Shown in pieces: positions 42,015 to 52,089 of a stretch of DNA of 64,000 bases. The stretch spans positions 1 to 64,000 of the forward strand of contig CAJOEC010000007.1 in the NCBI GenBank assembly GCA_905233425.1. The letters run 5' to 3'. A program made the translations under genes and the position numbers. Every line of letters starts with the position of its first letter. Positions within the stretch are counted from its first letter, which is position 1. The stretch is from an uncultured Prevotella sp. GTDB taxonomy: Bacteria; Bacteroidota; Bacteroidia; Bacteroidales; Bacteroidaceae. The notes beneath the pieces are model-generated. The model saw only the letters and a program-made list of their open reading frames with translations, was not told the origin of the DNA and did no database searches.

Positions 42015-43529
42015 CTACCAGTTGTCGGAGCGGAAGGAAGAGACGGGGAGGCCGTCGTGCATGAGGTCGCCAACGGCCCAGTCGTGGAAGGCATAGCGGA
42101 CGGCGACGGGGTGTTTCACCTCATGGCTGCAGACGTAGACGCGGTTGCGGCTGACCCATGCCTCGGCGGGATGGAAGACACGGTCGTCGCCGGCAAGCTC
42201 GAAATTGCTGCTGCGCTGGCAATGCTCGAAATAGACCCACTCACGCGAGCGGTCGAAGGCAACGACGGCGGTGTCGCCCTTGAACTCAACGCTGCTGTAG
42301 ACGGCGAAGTCGGGCAGGCCCTTCACGTCGTAGGTGTTGGCAAGGGCGAGGAGGGCGAGACGCTCGCCGGCCTGTCGCTTCTTGCGGGGGTGGATGACGT
42401 TCTTGATGCCCGTGTCCATGAGCACCGCCATTCGTGCGTTGGCAATCATCGACTCGGCTTTCTGCTGCTGCTCGCGCAGTAGTGCGCTGTTGTATTTCGC
42501 CCAGTCGGTGGCCGAATAGTCGAAAGGCGCAATCTGGCAGTAGTAGAAGGGGAAGTCGCCCTGCTGCCACTCGCTGCGCCATCCCTCGACCATGGCCTTC
42601 AGCAGGGGGGCGTAGAAGTCGTAGCGCGGCACGTTGTCCTCGCCCTGATACCATATTGCCCCACGTATGCCATAGCCCACAAGCGGGGATAGCTGCCCGT
42701 TGTAAAGTGCTGTGGGACAGCGTTGTTGCAATCGTTTCACGTCGTCTTCGCCATTGGGCAGAGCCACGGTGTAGCCCGACACGGGCGAGCTGTAGGGGGC
42801 GCAGAAAGGCTTCAGCCATTCAGGCTTCATCCATGCCTCGCAGGCCGAGCCGCCGAAGGCTGTGCAGATGAGGCCTACGGGAACGCCGAGTGTGCGGCGA
42901 AGTGCACGGCCGAAAAAATAGGCTGTGGCTGAGAAATTGCGCACGGCGTCGGCATCGGCTGCCCGCCATGTGCCGGTGACATCGCGCTGTGGCGTCAGCG
43001 TCGCCACCCGCTCCACGTAGAACAGGCGCAGAAGCGAGTCACCACACTGAAGCAGCTCCTCGGCGGCATTCTCCACGGGTTGGCCCTTGTAGCCTTTCAT
43101 CAGCATCTCCATGTTCGACTGGCCGGAGCAGAGCCACACCTCGCCGATGTAGCATTGAATGCTGAGTGTTGAGCGTTGAGCGTTGAGTGTTGAGCGTTGA
43201 GCGTTGAGTGTTGAGTGTTGAGAGTTGAGCGTTGAGTGTTGAGTGTTGCCATCTCCCGTGGTTTCGTTGAAGGTGATGGAGTAGGGGCCTCCGGCCTGTG
43301 GTGTCTCCACGGCGATGTCGAAGCGTCCGTCGGTGTCGGGCGTGGCGGTGTAGGAGCGGTTGTCCCACGAAGTGACGACGGTGGCCAGACGATCGCACCA
43401 TCCCCAGAGGCGGACTTTCTGACGCTGTTGGAGGACCATGCCGTCGGCAAAAATCTTTGGCAGCCGCACCTCTGCGACGACTGAAAGAGGCAGCAGACAG
43501 GCGGCGAGAAATAGAAGGAATTGTTTCAT
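42015..43529 (-). CDS. Sialate O-acetylesterase with PAL-A insertion
   Basis: A 504-residue exported SASA/SGNH esterase. Signal peptide about 1-19, then LPKIFADGMVLQQ, VWLCSGQSNMEML (nucleophile Ser in GQSNM) and AIWYQGEDN in the catalytic part. It removes O-acetyl groups from sialic acid or related glycans. Residues about 94-124 ([20 protein letters not shown]) are PAL-A heptamers translated in frame, in the loop just before the catalytic block I. A minus-strand TACCTTTG at 43558-43565 is the likely promoter. Confidence 0.9.
   Translation of the reverse strand: MKQFLLFLAACLLPLSVVAEVRLPKIFADGMVLQQRQKVRLWGWCDRLATVVTSWDNRSYTATPDTDGRFDIAVETPQAGGPYSITFNETTGDGNTQHSTLNSQHSTLNAQRSTLNAQRSTLSIQCYIGEVWLCSGQSNMEMLMKGYKGQPVENAAEELLQCGDSLLRLFYVERVATLTPQRDVTGTWRAADADAVRNFSATAYFFGRALRRTLGVPVGLICTAFGGSACEAWMKPEWLKPFCAPYSSPVSGYTVALPNGEDDVKRLQQRCPTALYNGQLSPLVGYGIRGAIWYQGEDNVPRYDFYAPLLKAMVEGWRSEWQQGDFPFYYCQIAPFDYSATDWAKYNSALLREQQQKAESMIANARMAVLMDTGIKNVIHPRKKRQAGERLALLALANTYDVKGLPDFAVYSSVEFKGDTAVVAFDRSREWVYFEHCQRSSNFELAGDDRVFHPAEAWVSRNRVYVCSHEVKHPVAVRYAFHDWAVGDLMHDGLPVSSFRSDNW
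43156..43249. repeat. PAL-A array in frame inside the sialate esterase gene
   Basis: About thirteen GTTGAGC/GTGTTGA heptamers within the coding frame (minus-strand peptide STLNAQR units). Confidence 0.85.
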
Positions 43530-43557
43530 TTTAGTTTTTTTAAGTAGGTTTTGGGCG

Positions 43558-43565
43558 CAAAGGTA
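43558..43565 (-). promoter_or_regulatory. Promoter of the sialate esterase gene
   Basis: Minus-strand TACCTTTG, about 30 nt before the ATG. Confidence 0.55.
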
Positions 43566-43617
43566 GTCATTTTGTGCGACATAGCGTCATTGTTGCCTTA
43601 TTTTTTTAGTGTGAAAT

Positions 43618-43648
43618 TTGGCTATGACACAGAAAAGCAGTACCTTTG
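43618..43648 (+). promoter_or_regulatory. Promoter of tyrS
   Basis: TTG 43618-43620, 20-bp spacer, TACCTTTG 43641-43648. Confidence 0.7.
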
Positions 43649-43693
43649 CACGCAAAAACCGACTGACATTAGGAACAACAAACAATAGAAACA

Positions 43694-44989
43694 ATGAGAA
43701 AAAACTTTGTAGAAGAACTCCGCTGGCGCGGAATGCTGGCACAGATGATGCCCGGCACAGAAGAACTGTTGCAGAAGGAAATGGTAACGGCCTATCTTGG
43801 CACCGACCCCACCGCCGACTCGCTGCACATTGGCCACCTTTGCGGCATAATGATGCTGCGCCATCTGCAGCGTTGCGGCCACCGTCCCGTAATACTCGTG
43901 GGCGGTGCCACGGGCATGATTGGCGACCCCAGTGGAAAGAGCCAGGAGCGCAACCTGCTGAACGACGAGACGCTGCGCCACAACCAGGAGTGCATAAAGG
44001 CACAGGTGGCCAAGTTCCTCGACTTTGAGAGCAAGGACGAAAACGCTGCCCTGATGGTGAACAACTACGACTGGATGAAGGACTTTACTTTCCTTGACTT
44101 CGCCCGCGAGGTGGGCAAGCACATCACCGTGAACTACATGATGGCCAAGGAGAGCGTGCAGCAGCGCCTCAACGGCACGGCCCGCGACGGGCTAAGCTTC
44201 ACCGAGTTCACCTACCAGCTGCTCCAGGGCTACGACTTCCTCTATCTCTACCAGCACTACGGCGTGAAGCTGCAGCTCGGCGGCAACGACCAGTGGGGCA
44301 ACATGACCACCGGCACAGAACTCATCCGCCGCACATTGGGCAACGAGGTGGAGACCTTCGCCCTGACATGCCCGCTGATAACGAAGAGCGACGGCAAGAA
44401 GTTCGGAAAGACCGAGACGGGAAACATCTGGCTCGACCCGAAGCGCACCACCCCCTACCGCTTCTACCAGTTCTGGCTGAACGTCTCCGACGAGGATGCC
44501 GAGCGCTACATCAAGATTTTCACCTCGCTGGAGAAAGATGTCATCGACGCCCTCATAGAGGAGCACAAGCAGGATCCCGGCCGCCGCGTGCTGCAACGCC
44601 GTCTGGCCGAGGAGACCACCGTCTTGGTGCACTCGCAGGAGGCCCTCGACATGGCCATCGAAGCATCGAATGTGCTCTTCGGCAAGTCCACGAAAGAGGC
44701 GCTGGAGAAGTTCGACGAGCAGACCTTCCTCGACGTGTTCGACGGTGTGCCCCATTTCAACATCCAGAAGGACCAGCTTGGCCAGGTGGCCAGCGAGCTG
44801 TTCACCCAGACGGCACAGGTGTTTGCCAGCAAGCGCGAGTTCCGCGACTTCCTGAAGAGCGGCGCACTGGCCCTGAACAAGGAGAAGCTCTCTGACGACC
44901 GCGCCATCACCGCCGACGACCTCATCGACGGCAAGTATCTGTTGGTGCAGCGTGGCAAGAAGAACTATTTCCTCATCAGCGTGCTGTAA
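43694..44989 (+). CDS. tyrS: Tyrosyl-tRNA synthetase
   Basis: A 431-residue class I synthetase. The HIGH-type motif is in [16 protein letters not shown] (near 48), and [14 protein letters not shown] (near 235) is the KMSKS equivalent. The C-terminal S4-like domain (about 365-425) ends [14 protein letters not shown]. Length is normal. It has its own promoter and is followed, 37 nt later, by the efflux membrane fusion gene. Confidence 0.97.
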   Translation: MRKNFVEELRWRGMLAQMMPGTEELLQKEMVTAYLGTDPTADSLHIGHLCGIMMLRHLQRCGHRPVILVGGATGMIGDPSGKSQERNLLNDETLRHNQECIKAQVAKFLDFESKDENAALMVNNYDWMKDFTFLDFAREVGKHITVNYMMAKESVQQRLNGTARDGLSFTEFTYQLLQGYDFLYLYQHYGVKLQLGGNDQWGNMTTGTELIRRTLGNEVETFALTCPLITKSDGKKFGKTETGNIWLDPKRTTPYRFYQFWLNVSDEDAERYIKIFTSLEKDVIDALIEEHKQDPGRRVLQRRLAEETTVLVHSQEALDMAIEASNVLFGKSTKEALEKFDEQTFLDVFDGVPHFNIQKDQLGQVASELFTQTAQVFASKREFRDFLKSGALALNKEKLSDDRAITADDLIDGKYLLVQRGKKNYFLISVL

Positions 44990-45026
44990 CAGAAACATGA
45001 ACAAACAATCAAAATACAAAAAGTGT

Positions 45027-46208
45027 ATGAAACAGAAAAAAATTCTTTTCGCCATTGCTGCCAGCGCCCTTCTCGTTGGCTGTAGCGGCGGTGGCGGCGG
45101 TCGCCCTGAGTTTGGCGACAACGAGTATCCCGTGGTGACCGTGGAGACCAGTTCTGCCGATATGCAGACCAACTACCCTGCCACCATCAACGGCATCCAG
45201 GATGTCGAGATACGTCCGAAGGTGTCGGGATTCCTGACACAGATAAACGTGAAGGAAGGCCAGTCGGTGAGCCCCGGACAGGTGCTCTTTGTCATCGACA
45301 ACGAGACCTACCAGGCCGCCGTGCGCCAGGCACAGGCCGCCGTGAACACGGCCCAGAGCGGCGTGAACACAGCAAAGCTGACCTTTGAGAACGCAAAGCA
45401 GCTGCACGCAAGCCGCGTAGTGGGCGACTACGAGCTGCAGACCGCCGAGAACAGCTACGAGAGTGCGAAGGCCAGTCTGGCACAGGCACAGGCCGGACTG
45501 GCCAACGCCAAGGAGAACCTGAACTTCTGCTACGTGAAGAGTCCGGCGAAGGGCGTTGTGGGAACGCTGCCCTACAAGAAGGGTGCACTGGTGAACAACT
45601 CTAACGTGCTGACCCACGTGGCCGACATCAGCCAGATGGAGGTCTATTTCTCCATGACCGAGAAGGACATGCTCACGCTGTCGAAGGCCGAGGGTGGACT
45701 GCGCGGAGCTGTCGACGCCCTGCCCGCCGTGAAGCTGCAGCTTGCTGACGGCACGATGTACGCATACGAGGGCAAGGTGGTGACAGCCAGCGGCGTCATC
45801 GACCAGGCCACAGGCTCGGTGCAGCTGAAAGCCCATTTCCCCAACCCCGACAATCTGCTGAAGAGCGGCGGTAGCGGCTCCATCATCATCCCCCGCACGG
45901 CCAGCGAGGCCATCGTCATACCGCAGAGCGTCGTGGCAGAGGTGCAGAACAAGAAGTTCATCTACCTGCTGGGCGACAGCAACAAGGTGATTTACCACGA
46001 GATAAAGGTTGACCCCCAGAACGACGGCAAGACATACGTCGTCACCGAGGGTTTGAAGGTGGGCGACAAGTACGTCACCAACGGCATCACGAAACTCAGC
46101 GACCAGATGGAGATAGTGCCCATCACGCCAGAGCGCTACGAGGAGAAAATCAAGGAACAGGCCAAGGCCATGACCGCAGGGGACATCGTTGAGGCTATGC
46201 AGAAATAA
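45027..46208 (+). CDS. RND efflux periplasmic adaptor (membrane fusion lipoprotein)
   Basis: A 393-residue AcrA-type adaptor. Lipoprotein signal IAASALLVGC at residues about 9-18, followed by a Gly-rich linker. The lipoyl half-motifs VEIRPKVSGFLTQINVKEGQ and NFCYVKSPAKGVVG flank a helical hairpin (about 95-170) of Ala/Gln-rich coiled coil, and beta-barrel and membrane-proximal segments follow. The start at 45027 puts the signal peptide at the terminus; 44997 is an alternative. It forms a tripartite pump with the next two genes. Confidence 0.92.
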   Translation: MKQKKILFAIAASALLVGCSGGGGGRPEFGDNEYPVVTVETSSADMQTNYPATINGIQDVEIRPKVSGFLTQINVKEGQSVSPGQVLFVIDNETYQAAVRQAQAAVNTAQSGVNTAKLTFENAKQLHASRVVGDYELQTAENSYESAKASLAQAQAGLANAKENLNFCYVKSPAKGVVGTLPYKKGALVNNSNVLTHVADISQMEVYFSMTEKDMLTLSKAEGGLRGAVDALPAVKLQLADGTMYAYEGKVVTASGVIDQATGSVQLKAHFPNPDNLLKSGGSGSIIIPRTASEAIVIPQSVVAEVQNKKFIYLLGDSNKVIYHEIKVDPQNDGKTYVVTEGLKVGDKYVTNGITKLSDQMEIVPITPERYEEKIKEQAKAMTAGDIVEAMQK

Positions 46209-46209
46209 A

Positions 46210-46353
46210 AGCCTCCTCCCCAACCCTCCCCGCGGAGGGGGAGGGAGTAGTTACTTTTGAAGAATCATTTTACACATAAAAAACGCCCCTATAACCTCTA
46301 CAAAAGATGTATATACTCCTCCCTCCACCGAGGGGGAGGTCGGGAGGGGGGCT
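46210..46353. repeat. PAL-C element between adaptor and pump genes
   Basis: Left arm AGCCTCCTCCCCAACCCTCC..., right arm ...GAGGTCGGGAGGGGGGCT. It starts directly after the adaptor stop codon and ends 7 nt before the pump ATG, so it fills the intercistronic gap. Confidence 0.9.
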
Positions 46354-46360
46354 TTCAATT

Positions 46361-49300
46361 ATGACTTTTACCAACTTCATAAAGAGACCTGTGCTTTCCA
46401 CGGTGATTTCGATAACCATCGTGTTGTTGGGATTCATCGGCCTGGTCTCGCTGCCCATTGAGCAGTACCCGAATATTGCACCGCCAAACATCATGGTCAT
46501 CACCAGCTATCCTGGTGCCGATGCCGAGACGGTGAAGAACGCCGTCATCACACCACTGGAGGAGAGCATCAACGGTGTGGAAGGCATGGACTATATCACC
46601 TCTACGGCCTCGCCTGGCTCGGCCATGATTCAGGTGATGTTCCGCCAGGGCCAGAACCCCGACATGTGTGCGGTGAACGTGCAAAACCGCGTCAGCCAGG
46701 CCACGCCGCTGCTGCCCGCCGAGGTGAACCAGATTGGTGTGCGCGTGGTGAAGCGCCAGTCATCGCAGGTCATCATGTACTCGCTGACCTCCGACGGCCG
46801 CTACGATGACGAGTTCCTGACCAACTATAACGCCATCAACCTCGTGCCCGCCCTGAAGCGTATCGAGGGTGTGGGCGATGCCTCAAGCTTCAGCTCGAAG
46901 ACCTACGCCATGCGTATATGGCTGCGCCCCGAGGTGATGAAGCAGCACAACCTGGTGCCTTCGGATATCAGCGCCGTGCTGGCTGAACAGAACATCGAGG
47001 CCGCCCCAGGTAACTTCGGACAGCAATCGGACAACGTGGCCTACGAGTATGCCATGCGTTACACTGGTCGCTTCAAGAGTGCCGAGGAGTTTGGCAACAT
47101 CATCATCAAGAGCAATGCCAGCGGACAGACGCTGAAGTTGAAGGACGTGGCCAAGATTGAACTGGGCGGTGAAGGCTACTCGGTGTCGATGCACAATAAC
47201 GGTATGCCGTCGATTATGACCATGGTGCAGCAGGTGGCCGGCTCCAACGCTAATGAGATTGCCAAGCAGGTGAAGGCCGAGCTGGAAGACCAGAAGAAGC
47301 TGATGCCGCCGGGCATGGAGGTGAAGATAAACTACGACGTGACGGAGTTCCTCTATGCCTCTATCGAGGAGGTGGTGTTCACGCTGTTCTTCACGCTGTT
47401 CCTCGTGTTCATCGTGATTTACCTCTTCCTGCAGGACTGGCGTTCCACGCTCATCCCGCTCATCGCCGTCCCCGTGGCCTTGATAGGTGCGTTCTTCTTC
47501 CTGAACGTGATGGGCTTCTCCATCAACCTGCTCACACTGTCGGCCTTGCTCCTGGCCATCGCCATCGTGGTAGACGATGCCATCGTGGTGGTGGAGGCCG
47601 TCCATGCAAAGCTCGACCAGGGCTACAAATCCACGCTGACAGCCTCTATCGACGCCATGAACGAGATCTCGGGCGCCATCATCTCCATCACGCTTGTGAT
47701 GGCCTCGGTGTTCATCCCCGTGTCGTTCATCGGCGGCACCAGCGGAACGTTCTACCGTGAGTTCGGCGTGACAATGGCTGTCTCCATCGTCATCTCAGCA
47801 CTTAACGCCCTGACGCTGTCGCCGGCCCTGTGCGCCATCTTCCTGAAGGCACATGACAAGGACGGACACGAGAAGAAGATGTCGGTGATAGACCGCTTCC
47901 ACGCCTCTTTCAACGTGGCATACGACAAGGTACTTGGCAAGTACAAGAACCGCGTGCAGAGTCTGGTGCGCAAGCCCGTGGGGATTATTGCCGCCGTCGT
48001 CATTGGCATTGCCGTCCTCGTGCTGGCCTTCATCAGCACCAAGACCGGACTCGTGCCCGACGAGGACACGGGCACCATCTTCTGCACCATCTCCATGCCC
48101 CCCGCAACGTCGGAGGCTCGCACCAAGCAGGTAGTGGCACAGGTGGACAGCATCCTCGCTGCCGACCCGGCCATACAGAACCGCGAAATGGTGCAGGGCT
48201 ATAACTTCATTGCCGGTGCCGGCTCCGACCAGGGAACATTCATCATCAAGCTGAAGCCGTTTGAAGAGCGACAGAAGGGCTTCTGGTGGAAGCTCTCGGG
48301 CCTGTGGCAGGGCGACGGCATCTACCGTTTCTTCATCAACCCCTACGAGTCCACGGGTGTCATCGCTCAGATATTCTTGAAGACGGCCCACATCAAGGAC
48401 GCACAGATCCTGGCCTTCTCGCCGCCTATGATTCCCGGCTTCTCGGCCAACAGCGGTATCTCGCTCGTCATGCAGGACCGCACGGGCGGCGACCTGAACA
48501 AGTTCTTCGACATTGTGAAGGAGTATCTGGCCGAGCTGAACAAGCGCCCGGAGTTCCAGTCGGCCATGACGTCGTACAACCCGAACTACCCACAGTACAT
48601 GGTGCGCGTCGATGTGGCCAAGTGCAAGCAGGCCGGCATCACACCCACCAACGTGCTCACCACGCTGCAGGGCTACTACGGCGGCCTCTATGCCTCTAAC
48701 TTCAACAGCTACGGCAAGCTCTACCGCGTGATGATTCAGGGTGCCCCCGACACACGCATGACGCCGGAGTCGCTCAATAGTATATATGTACGCACGCCTG
48801 CGGGAATGTCGCCCGTGCAGGAGTTCTGCACCCTGGAGCGCGTCTATGGGCCTATGAACATCAACCGCTTCAACCTGTTCACCAGCATCAACGTGACGGG
48901 CACAGTGGCCGACGGCTACTCCACCGGTGAGGCCCTGAAGGCCTGCCAGGAGGTGGCCGCTGAAATACTGCCCACGGGCTACAGCTACGACTATCAGGGC
49001 CTGACACGCGAGGAGGCCAAGGCTTCCGACACCACGGCCATCATCTTCCTGCTGTGCTTCATCTTCATCTACCTCATCCTGGCAGCTCAGTACGAGTCGT
49101 ACATCCTGCCGCTTGCCGTGGTGCTCTCCGTGCCCTTCGGACTGGCCGGCTGCTTCCTGTTCACGATGCTCTTCGGCCACGCCAACGACATCTACATGCA
49201 GATTTCGCTCATCATGCTCATCGGCCTGCTGGCAAAGAACGCCATCCTGATTATCCAGTTCGCCTTGGAGCGCCGCCAGACGGGTATGGCCATCTCCTGG

Positions 49301-49624
49301 TCCGCCGTTTTAGGCGCCGCCGCCCGTCTGCGTCCTATCCTGATGACGTCGCTCGCCATGGTCATCGGCCTGCTGCCCATGATGTTCGCATCGGGCGTGG
49401 GCAAGAACGGCAACCAGACCTTAGGCGCAGCCGCCGTGGGCGGTATGCTCATAGGTACGCTCTGCCAGATTTTCGTCGTGCCGACGCTGTTCGTCATCTT
49501 CCAGACGCTGCAGGAGAAGATCTCGCCAATGAAGTTCGACGACGAGGGTGGCAACGAGGAGGTGGCCGCCGAGCTGGCACAGTATGCACACAAGGAACCC
49601 GTGACCTACGACATAGAGAAATAA
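46361..49624 (+). CDS. RND multidrug efflux transporter (HAE1/AcrB family)
   Basis: A 1087-residue inner-membrane proton antiporter with twelve membrane helices in two halves. N-terminal TNFIKRPVLSTVISITIVLLG, DDAIVVVEAVHAKL with the charged residues of TM4 (about 405-420), and the second-half LIGLLAKNAILIIQFA are typical. The start at 46361 is chosen because the earlier in-frame start at 46307 is PAL-C sequence. It exports drugs or other hydrophobic compounds with the adaptor and outer-membrane factor. Confidence 0.95.
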   Translation: MTFTNFIKRPVLSTVISITIVLLGFIGLVSLPIEQYPNIAPPNIMVITSYPGADAETVKNAVITPLEESINGVEGMDYITSTASPGSAMIQVMFRQGQNPDMCAVNVQNRVSQATPLLPAEVNQIGVRVVKRQSSQVIMYSLTSDGRYDDEFLTNYNAINLVPALKRIEGVGDASSFSSKTYAMRIWLRPEVMKQHNLVPSDISAVLAEQNIEAAPGNFGQQSDNVAYEYAMRYTGRFKSAEEFGNIIIKSNASGQTLKLKDVAKIELGGEGYSVSMHNNGMPSIMTMVQQVAGSNANEIAKQVKAELEDQKKLMPPGMEVKINYDVTEFLYASIEEVVFTLFFTLFLVFIVIYLFLQDWRSTLIPLIAVPVALIGAFFFLNVMGFSINLLTLSALLLAIAIVVDDAIVVVEAVHAKLDQGYKSTLTASIDAMNEISGAIISITLVMASVFIPVSFIGGTSGTFYREFGVTMAVSIVISALNALTLSPALCAIFLKAHDKDGHEKKMSVIDRFHASFNVAYDKVLGKYKNRVQSLVRKPVGIIAAVVIGIAVLVLAFISTKTGLVPDEDTGTIFCTISMPPATSEARTKQVVAQVDSILAADPAIQNREMVQGYNFIAGAGSDQGTFIIKLKPFEERQKGFWWKLSGLWQGDGIYRFFINPYESTGVIAQIFLKTAHIKDAQILAFSPPMIPGFSANSGISLVMQDRTGGDLNKFFDIVKEYLAELNKRPEFQSAMTSYNPNYPQYMVRVDVAKCKQAGITPTNVLTTLQGYYGGLYASNFNSYGKLYRVMIQGAPDTRMTPESLNSIYVRTPAGMSPVQEFCTLERVYGPMNINRFNLFTSINVTGTVADGYSTGEALKACQEVAAEILPTGYSYDYQGLTREEAKASDTTAIIFLLCFIFIYLILAAQYESYILPLAVVLSVPFGLAGCFLFTMLFGHANDIYMQISLIMLIGLLAKNAILIIQFALERRQTGMAISWSAVLGAAARLRPILMTSLAMVIGLLPMMFASGVGKNGNQTLGAAAVGGMLIGTLCQIFVVPTLFVIFQTLQEKISPMKFDDEGGNEEVAAELAQYAHKEPVTYDIEK

Positions 49625-49625
49625 A

Positions 49626-49815
49626 AGACCCTCCCCCGACCCCTCCCTGGAGGGAGGGGAGTGGTTACTTTTGACCTTTAATAATTCAAATACAACTAAC
49701 TACAACTATTTAATATGATTATTCATAATAAGAGGAATAACCAAATACGCGAAGAACATCCCGCTGCATTTGTATCTACTCCCCTCCCTACAGGGAGGGG
49801 CAGGGGGGTGGGTCT
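49626..49815. repeat. PAL-C element between pump and outer-membrane factor genes
   Basis: Left arm AGACCCTCCCCCGACCCCTC..., right arm ...GGGGCAGGGGGGTGGGTCT, with a 100-bp spacer holding the start codon of the next gene. The right arm is translated inside its signal peptide. Confidence 0.9.
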
Positions 49816-51187
49816 TCTTTTGCTTTGCCTTCTCCTTTCCAGTTGCGGCGTGTACAACAAGTACGAGCGTCCCGATGTCAACACCACGGGACTGATTCGC
49901 GATGCTGTGGTCGATGGCGACACGCTGGCTGTCGCCCCGCAGGACACCGCGTCGTTCGGCAACCTGCCGTGGCGCGAGGTGTTTACCGACCCGCAGCTGC
50001 AGTCGCTCATTGAGCAGGGTCTGGAGCGCAACGCCAACCTGCAGAACGCCGCCCTCACCGTGCAGATGTACGAGACCATGCTGAAGGCCGCCAAGCTGGC
50101 CTTCCTGCCCGCCGTCAACTTCGGCACGCAGAACATGGGGTCTATCTCGACGGTCTATACCGACCCGTCGTCGACCACGAAGAGCTACACGCTGCCCATC
50201 ACGGCATCGTGGACCCTCGACCTCTTCGGCAACATCCTGTCGCAGAAGCGCTCCACGCAGATGAAGCTCCTCGGCTTCAAGGACTACCAGATGGCCGTCC
50301 GCGCACAGATTGTCAGCGGCATCGCCAACAGCTACTATACGCTGCTGATGCTCGACGAGCAGCTGCGCATCGTCACCGAGATGCAGAAGATGTCGAAGGA
50401 GACGTGGGAGATGATGCAGCTGCAGTACAAGCTGGGCCGCGTCCGCTCCACCAACGTGCAGAGCGCGCAGGCCGCCTACCTCTCGACGCAGACGCAGATG
50501 AACGACTTCCGCCGCCAGATACGCGCTACGGAAAACGCCCTCTCGCTGCTCATAGGCCAGCAGGGCCAGCAGATTCCGCGCTCGACATTGGCACAGCAGT
50601 CACTACCCACCTCGTTCAAGACCGGTGTGGGCGTCGCCCTGCTGCAGAACCGTCCCGACGTGCACAACGCCGAGATGAACCTCGCCGCCTGTTTCCACGA
50701 CGTGCAGACGGCCCGCTCGCAGTTCTACCCTAACATCACCGTGGGTTTCACGGGGGCTTTCAGCAACATGAGCGGCGCGATGAACCCCGGCAAGTGGCTC
50801 ACCACGCTCTTCGGTTCGCTCACGCAGCCCATCTTCCAGCGCGGAGCATTGACGGCCAACCTCAAGGTCTCGCAGCTACAGTATGAGCAGGCCTTCAACA
50901 CGTGGCAGAACCTCATACTGCAGGCCGGCAACGAGGTGTCTAACGCCCTGGTGAACTACAACGGCTACGACGAAAACTCAAAGGTGGAGAGCCAGCGCGT
51001 GGAGGTGCTCACGAAGAACGTTGAGGACACCCGCGCCCTCTACAAGAGCAGCGGCAGCAGCTACCTCGAAGTGCTCACCGCACAGCAGCAACTGCTCTCC
51101 GCACAGCTCAACAAGGCATCAGCCGACTTCAACAAAATGCAGTCGGTGGTGAGCCTGTATACCGCCCTCGGCGGTGGCGGGAAATAG
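49715..51187 (+). CDS. RND efflux outer-membrane factor (NodT/OprM family lipoprotein)
   Basis: A 490-residue TolC-like lipoprotein. LLLLCLLLSSCGVYNKYERP contains the lipobox Cys near residue 46. Two repeats of the outer-membrane efflux domain follow (about 80-270 and 290-480), with LPWREVFTDPQLQSLIEQGL and QNRPDVHNAEMNLAACF. The N-terminus is unusual: the ATG at 49715 and residues 1-34 (VSTPLPTGRGRGVG) are PAL-C spacer and arm, giving an abnormally long polar region before the hydrophobic core. Confidence 0.9.
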   Translation: MIIHNKRNNQIREEHPAAFVSTPLPTGRGRGVGLLLLCLLLSSCGVYNKYERPDVNTTGLIRDAVVDGDTLAVAPQDTASFGNLPWREVFTDPQLQSLIEQGLERNANLQNAALTVQMYETMLKAAKLAFLPAVNFGTQNMGSISTVYTDPSSTTKSYTLPITASWTLDLFGNILSQKRSTQMKLLGFKDYQMAVRAQIVSGIANSYYTLLMLDEQLRIVTEMQKMSKETWEMMQLQYKLGRVRSTNVQSAQAAYLSTQTQMNDFRRQIRATENALSLLIGQQGQQIPRSTLAQQSLPTSFKTGVGVALLQNRPDVHNAEMNLAACFHDVQTARSQFYPNITVGFTGAFSNMSGAMNPGKWLTTLFGSLTQPIFQRGALTANLKVSQLQYEQAFNTWQNLILQAGNEVSNALVNYNGYDENSKVESQRVEVLTKNVEDTRALYKSSGSSYLEVLTAQQQLLSAQLNKASADFNKMQSVVSLYTALGGGGK

Positions 51188-51188
51188 A

Positions 51189-51327
51189 AGACCCTCCCCC
51201 GACCCCTCCCTGCAGGGAGGGGAGTGGTTACATAAATCATTAACGAAAAACTCATTATTATTATGATTACATCCGATAATCATGTATATACTCCCCTCCC
51301 TCACAGGGAGGGGCAGGGGGGAGGGTC
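51189..51327. repeat. PAL-C element between outer-membrane factor and lpxA-like genes
   Basis: Left arm AGACCCTCCCCCGACCCCTC..., right arm ...GGGGCAGGGGGGAGGGTCT. The spacer holds the start codon of the acyltransferase. Confidence 0.9.
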
Positions 51328-52081
51328 TGCCATTTCCCCCAAGGCTCGTATCGGCAACAACTGTAAGATATTCCCCTTCGTGTATATTGAGGACGATGTG
51401 GAGATAGGCGACAACTGCATTATCTTCCCCTTCGTCAGCATCCTCGACGGTGCCCGCATCGGCAAGAGCAACAAGATCCACCAGGGCTCGGTCATCGCCG
51501 CCCTGCCTCAGGATTTCAACTACCGAGGCGAGAAGTCGTACGTCAAGATTGGCGACAACAACATCATCCGCGAGAATGTGGTCATCAACCGTGGCACGTA
51601 CCGCGACGGCAGCACCGTCATCGGCGACCACAACTTCATCCTGGAGGGCGTGCACATCAGCCACGACACCGTCATTGGCACGCATTGCGTCTTTGGCAAC
51701 AAAGTGGAGATCGCCGGCGACTGCGTCATCGGCGACGGCGTCATCTTCTCCACTGGAGCCATCCAGAACGCCAACACCCGTGCCGGCGACCTGTCGTTGA
51801 TCCAGGCAGGATGTGCCTTTTCCCACGATGTGCCGCCCTACGTCATCGCCGGTGGCAGTCCCATGGAGTACGGCGGACCTAACACCACCGTCATGGATTT
51901 CGCCAAGATCGACAAGAAGGTGCAGAAGCACATCGCTAACGCCTACCGTCTGCTCTTCCACGGCAAGACCAGCGTCTACGACGTCATCAAGCAGATCAAG
52001 GAACAGGTTCCCGACAGTCCCGAGATAAGGAACATCATAACCTTCCTCGAGAACACCAAGCGCGGCATCATGTGCAAGTAG
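51263..52081 (+). CDS. LpxA-like UDP-GlcNAc O-acyltransferase
   Basis: A 272-residue left-handed beta-helix protein with hexapeptide repeats (IGNNCKI, VEIGDNCIIFPF, IGKSNKI). The LpxA-specific parts are GEKSYVKIGDNNIIRENVVINRGT, GVHISHDTVIG (catalytic His) and DVPPYVIAGGSPMEYGGPN. It acylates UDP-GlcNAc in lipid A synthesis. Bacteroidetes usually carry another lpxA near lpxC-fabZ, so this may be a paralogue; its place after an efflux operon hints at envelope adaptation. Residues 1-22 (YTPLPHREGQGGG) are PAL-C sequence. Confidence 0.85.
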   Translation: MITSDNHVYTPLPHREGQGGGSAISPKARIGNNCKIFPFVYIEDDVEIGDNCIIFPFVSILDGARIGKSNKIHQGSVIAALPQDFNYRGEKSYVKIGDNNIIRENVVINRGTYRDGSTVIGDHNFILEGVHISHDTVIGTHCVFGNKVEIAGDCVIGDGVIFSTGAIQNANTRAGDLSLIQAGCAFSHDVPPYVIAGGSPMEYGGPNTTVMDFAKIDKKVQKHIANAYRLLFHGKTSVYDVIKQIKEQVPDSPEIRNIITFLENTKRGIMCK

Positions 52082-52089
52082 TCCTGTCT

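Noticed and set aside
41722..42096. 124-residue frame after the DUF262-HNH gene
   Set aside because: Made of PAL-E and REP-H repeats and overlaps the sialate esterase end.
44997..45026. Upstream start of the adaptor gene
   Set aside because: It would put ten polar residues before a normal lipoprotein signal peptide; 45027 is preferred, though not proven.
45009..46223. 404-residue minus-strand frame opposite the adaptor gene
   Set aside because: Antisense shadow; the plus strand encodes an unambiguous membrane fusion protein.
47795..49180. 461-residue minus-strand frame opposite the RND pump
   Set aside because: High-GC antisense shadow; the plus strand has every RND landmark.
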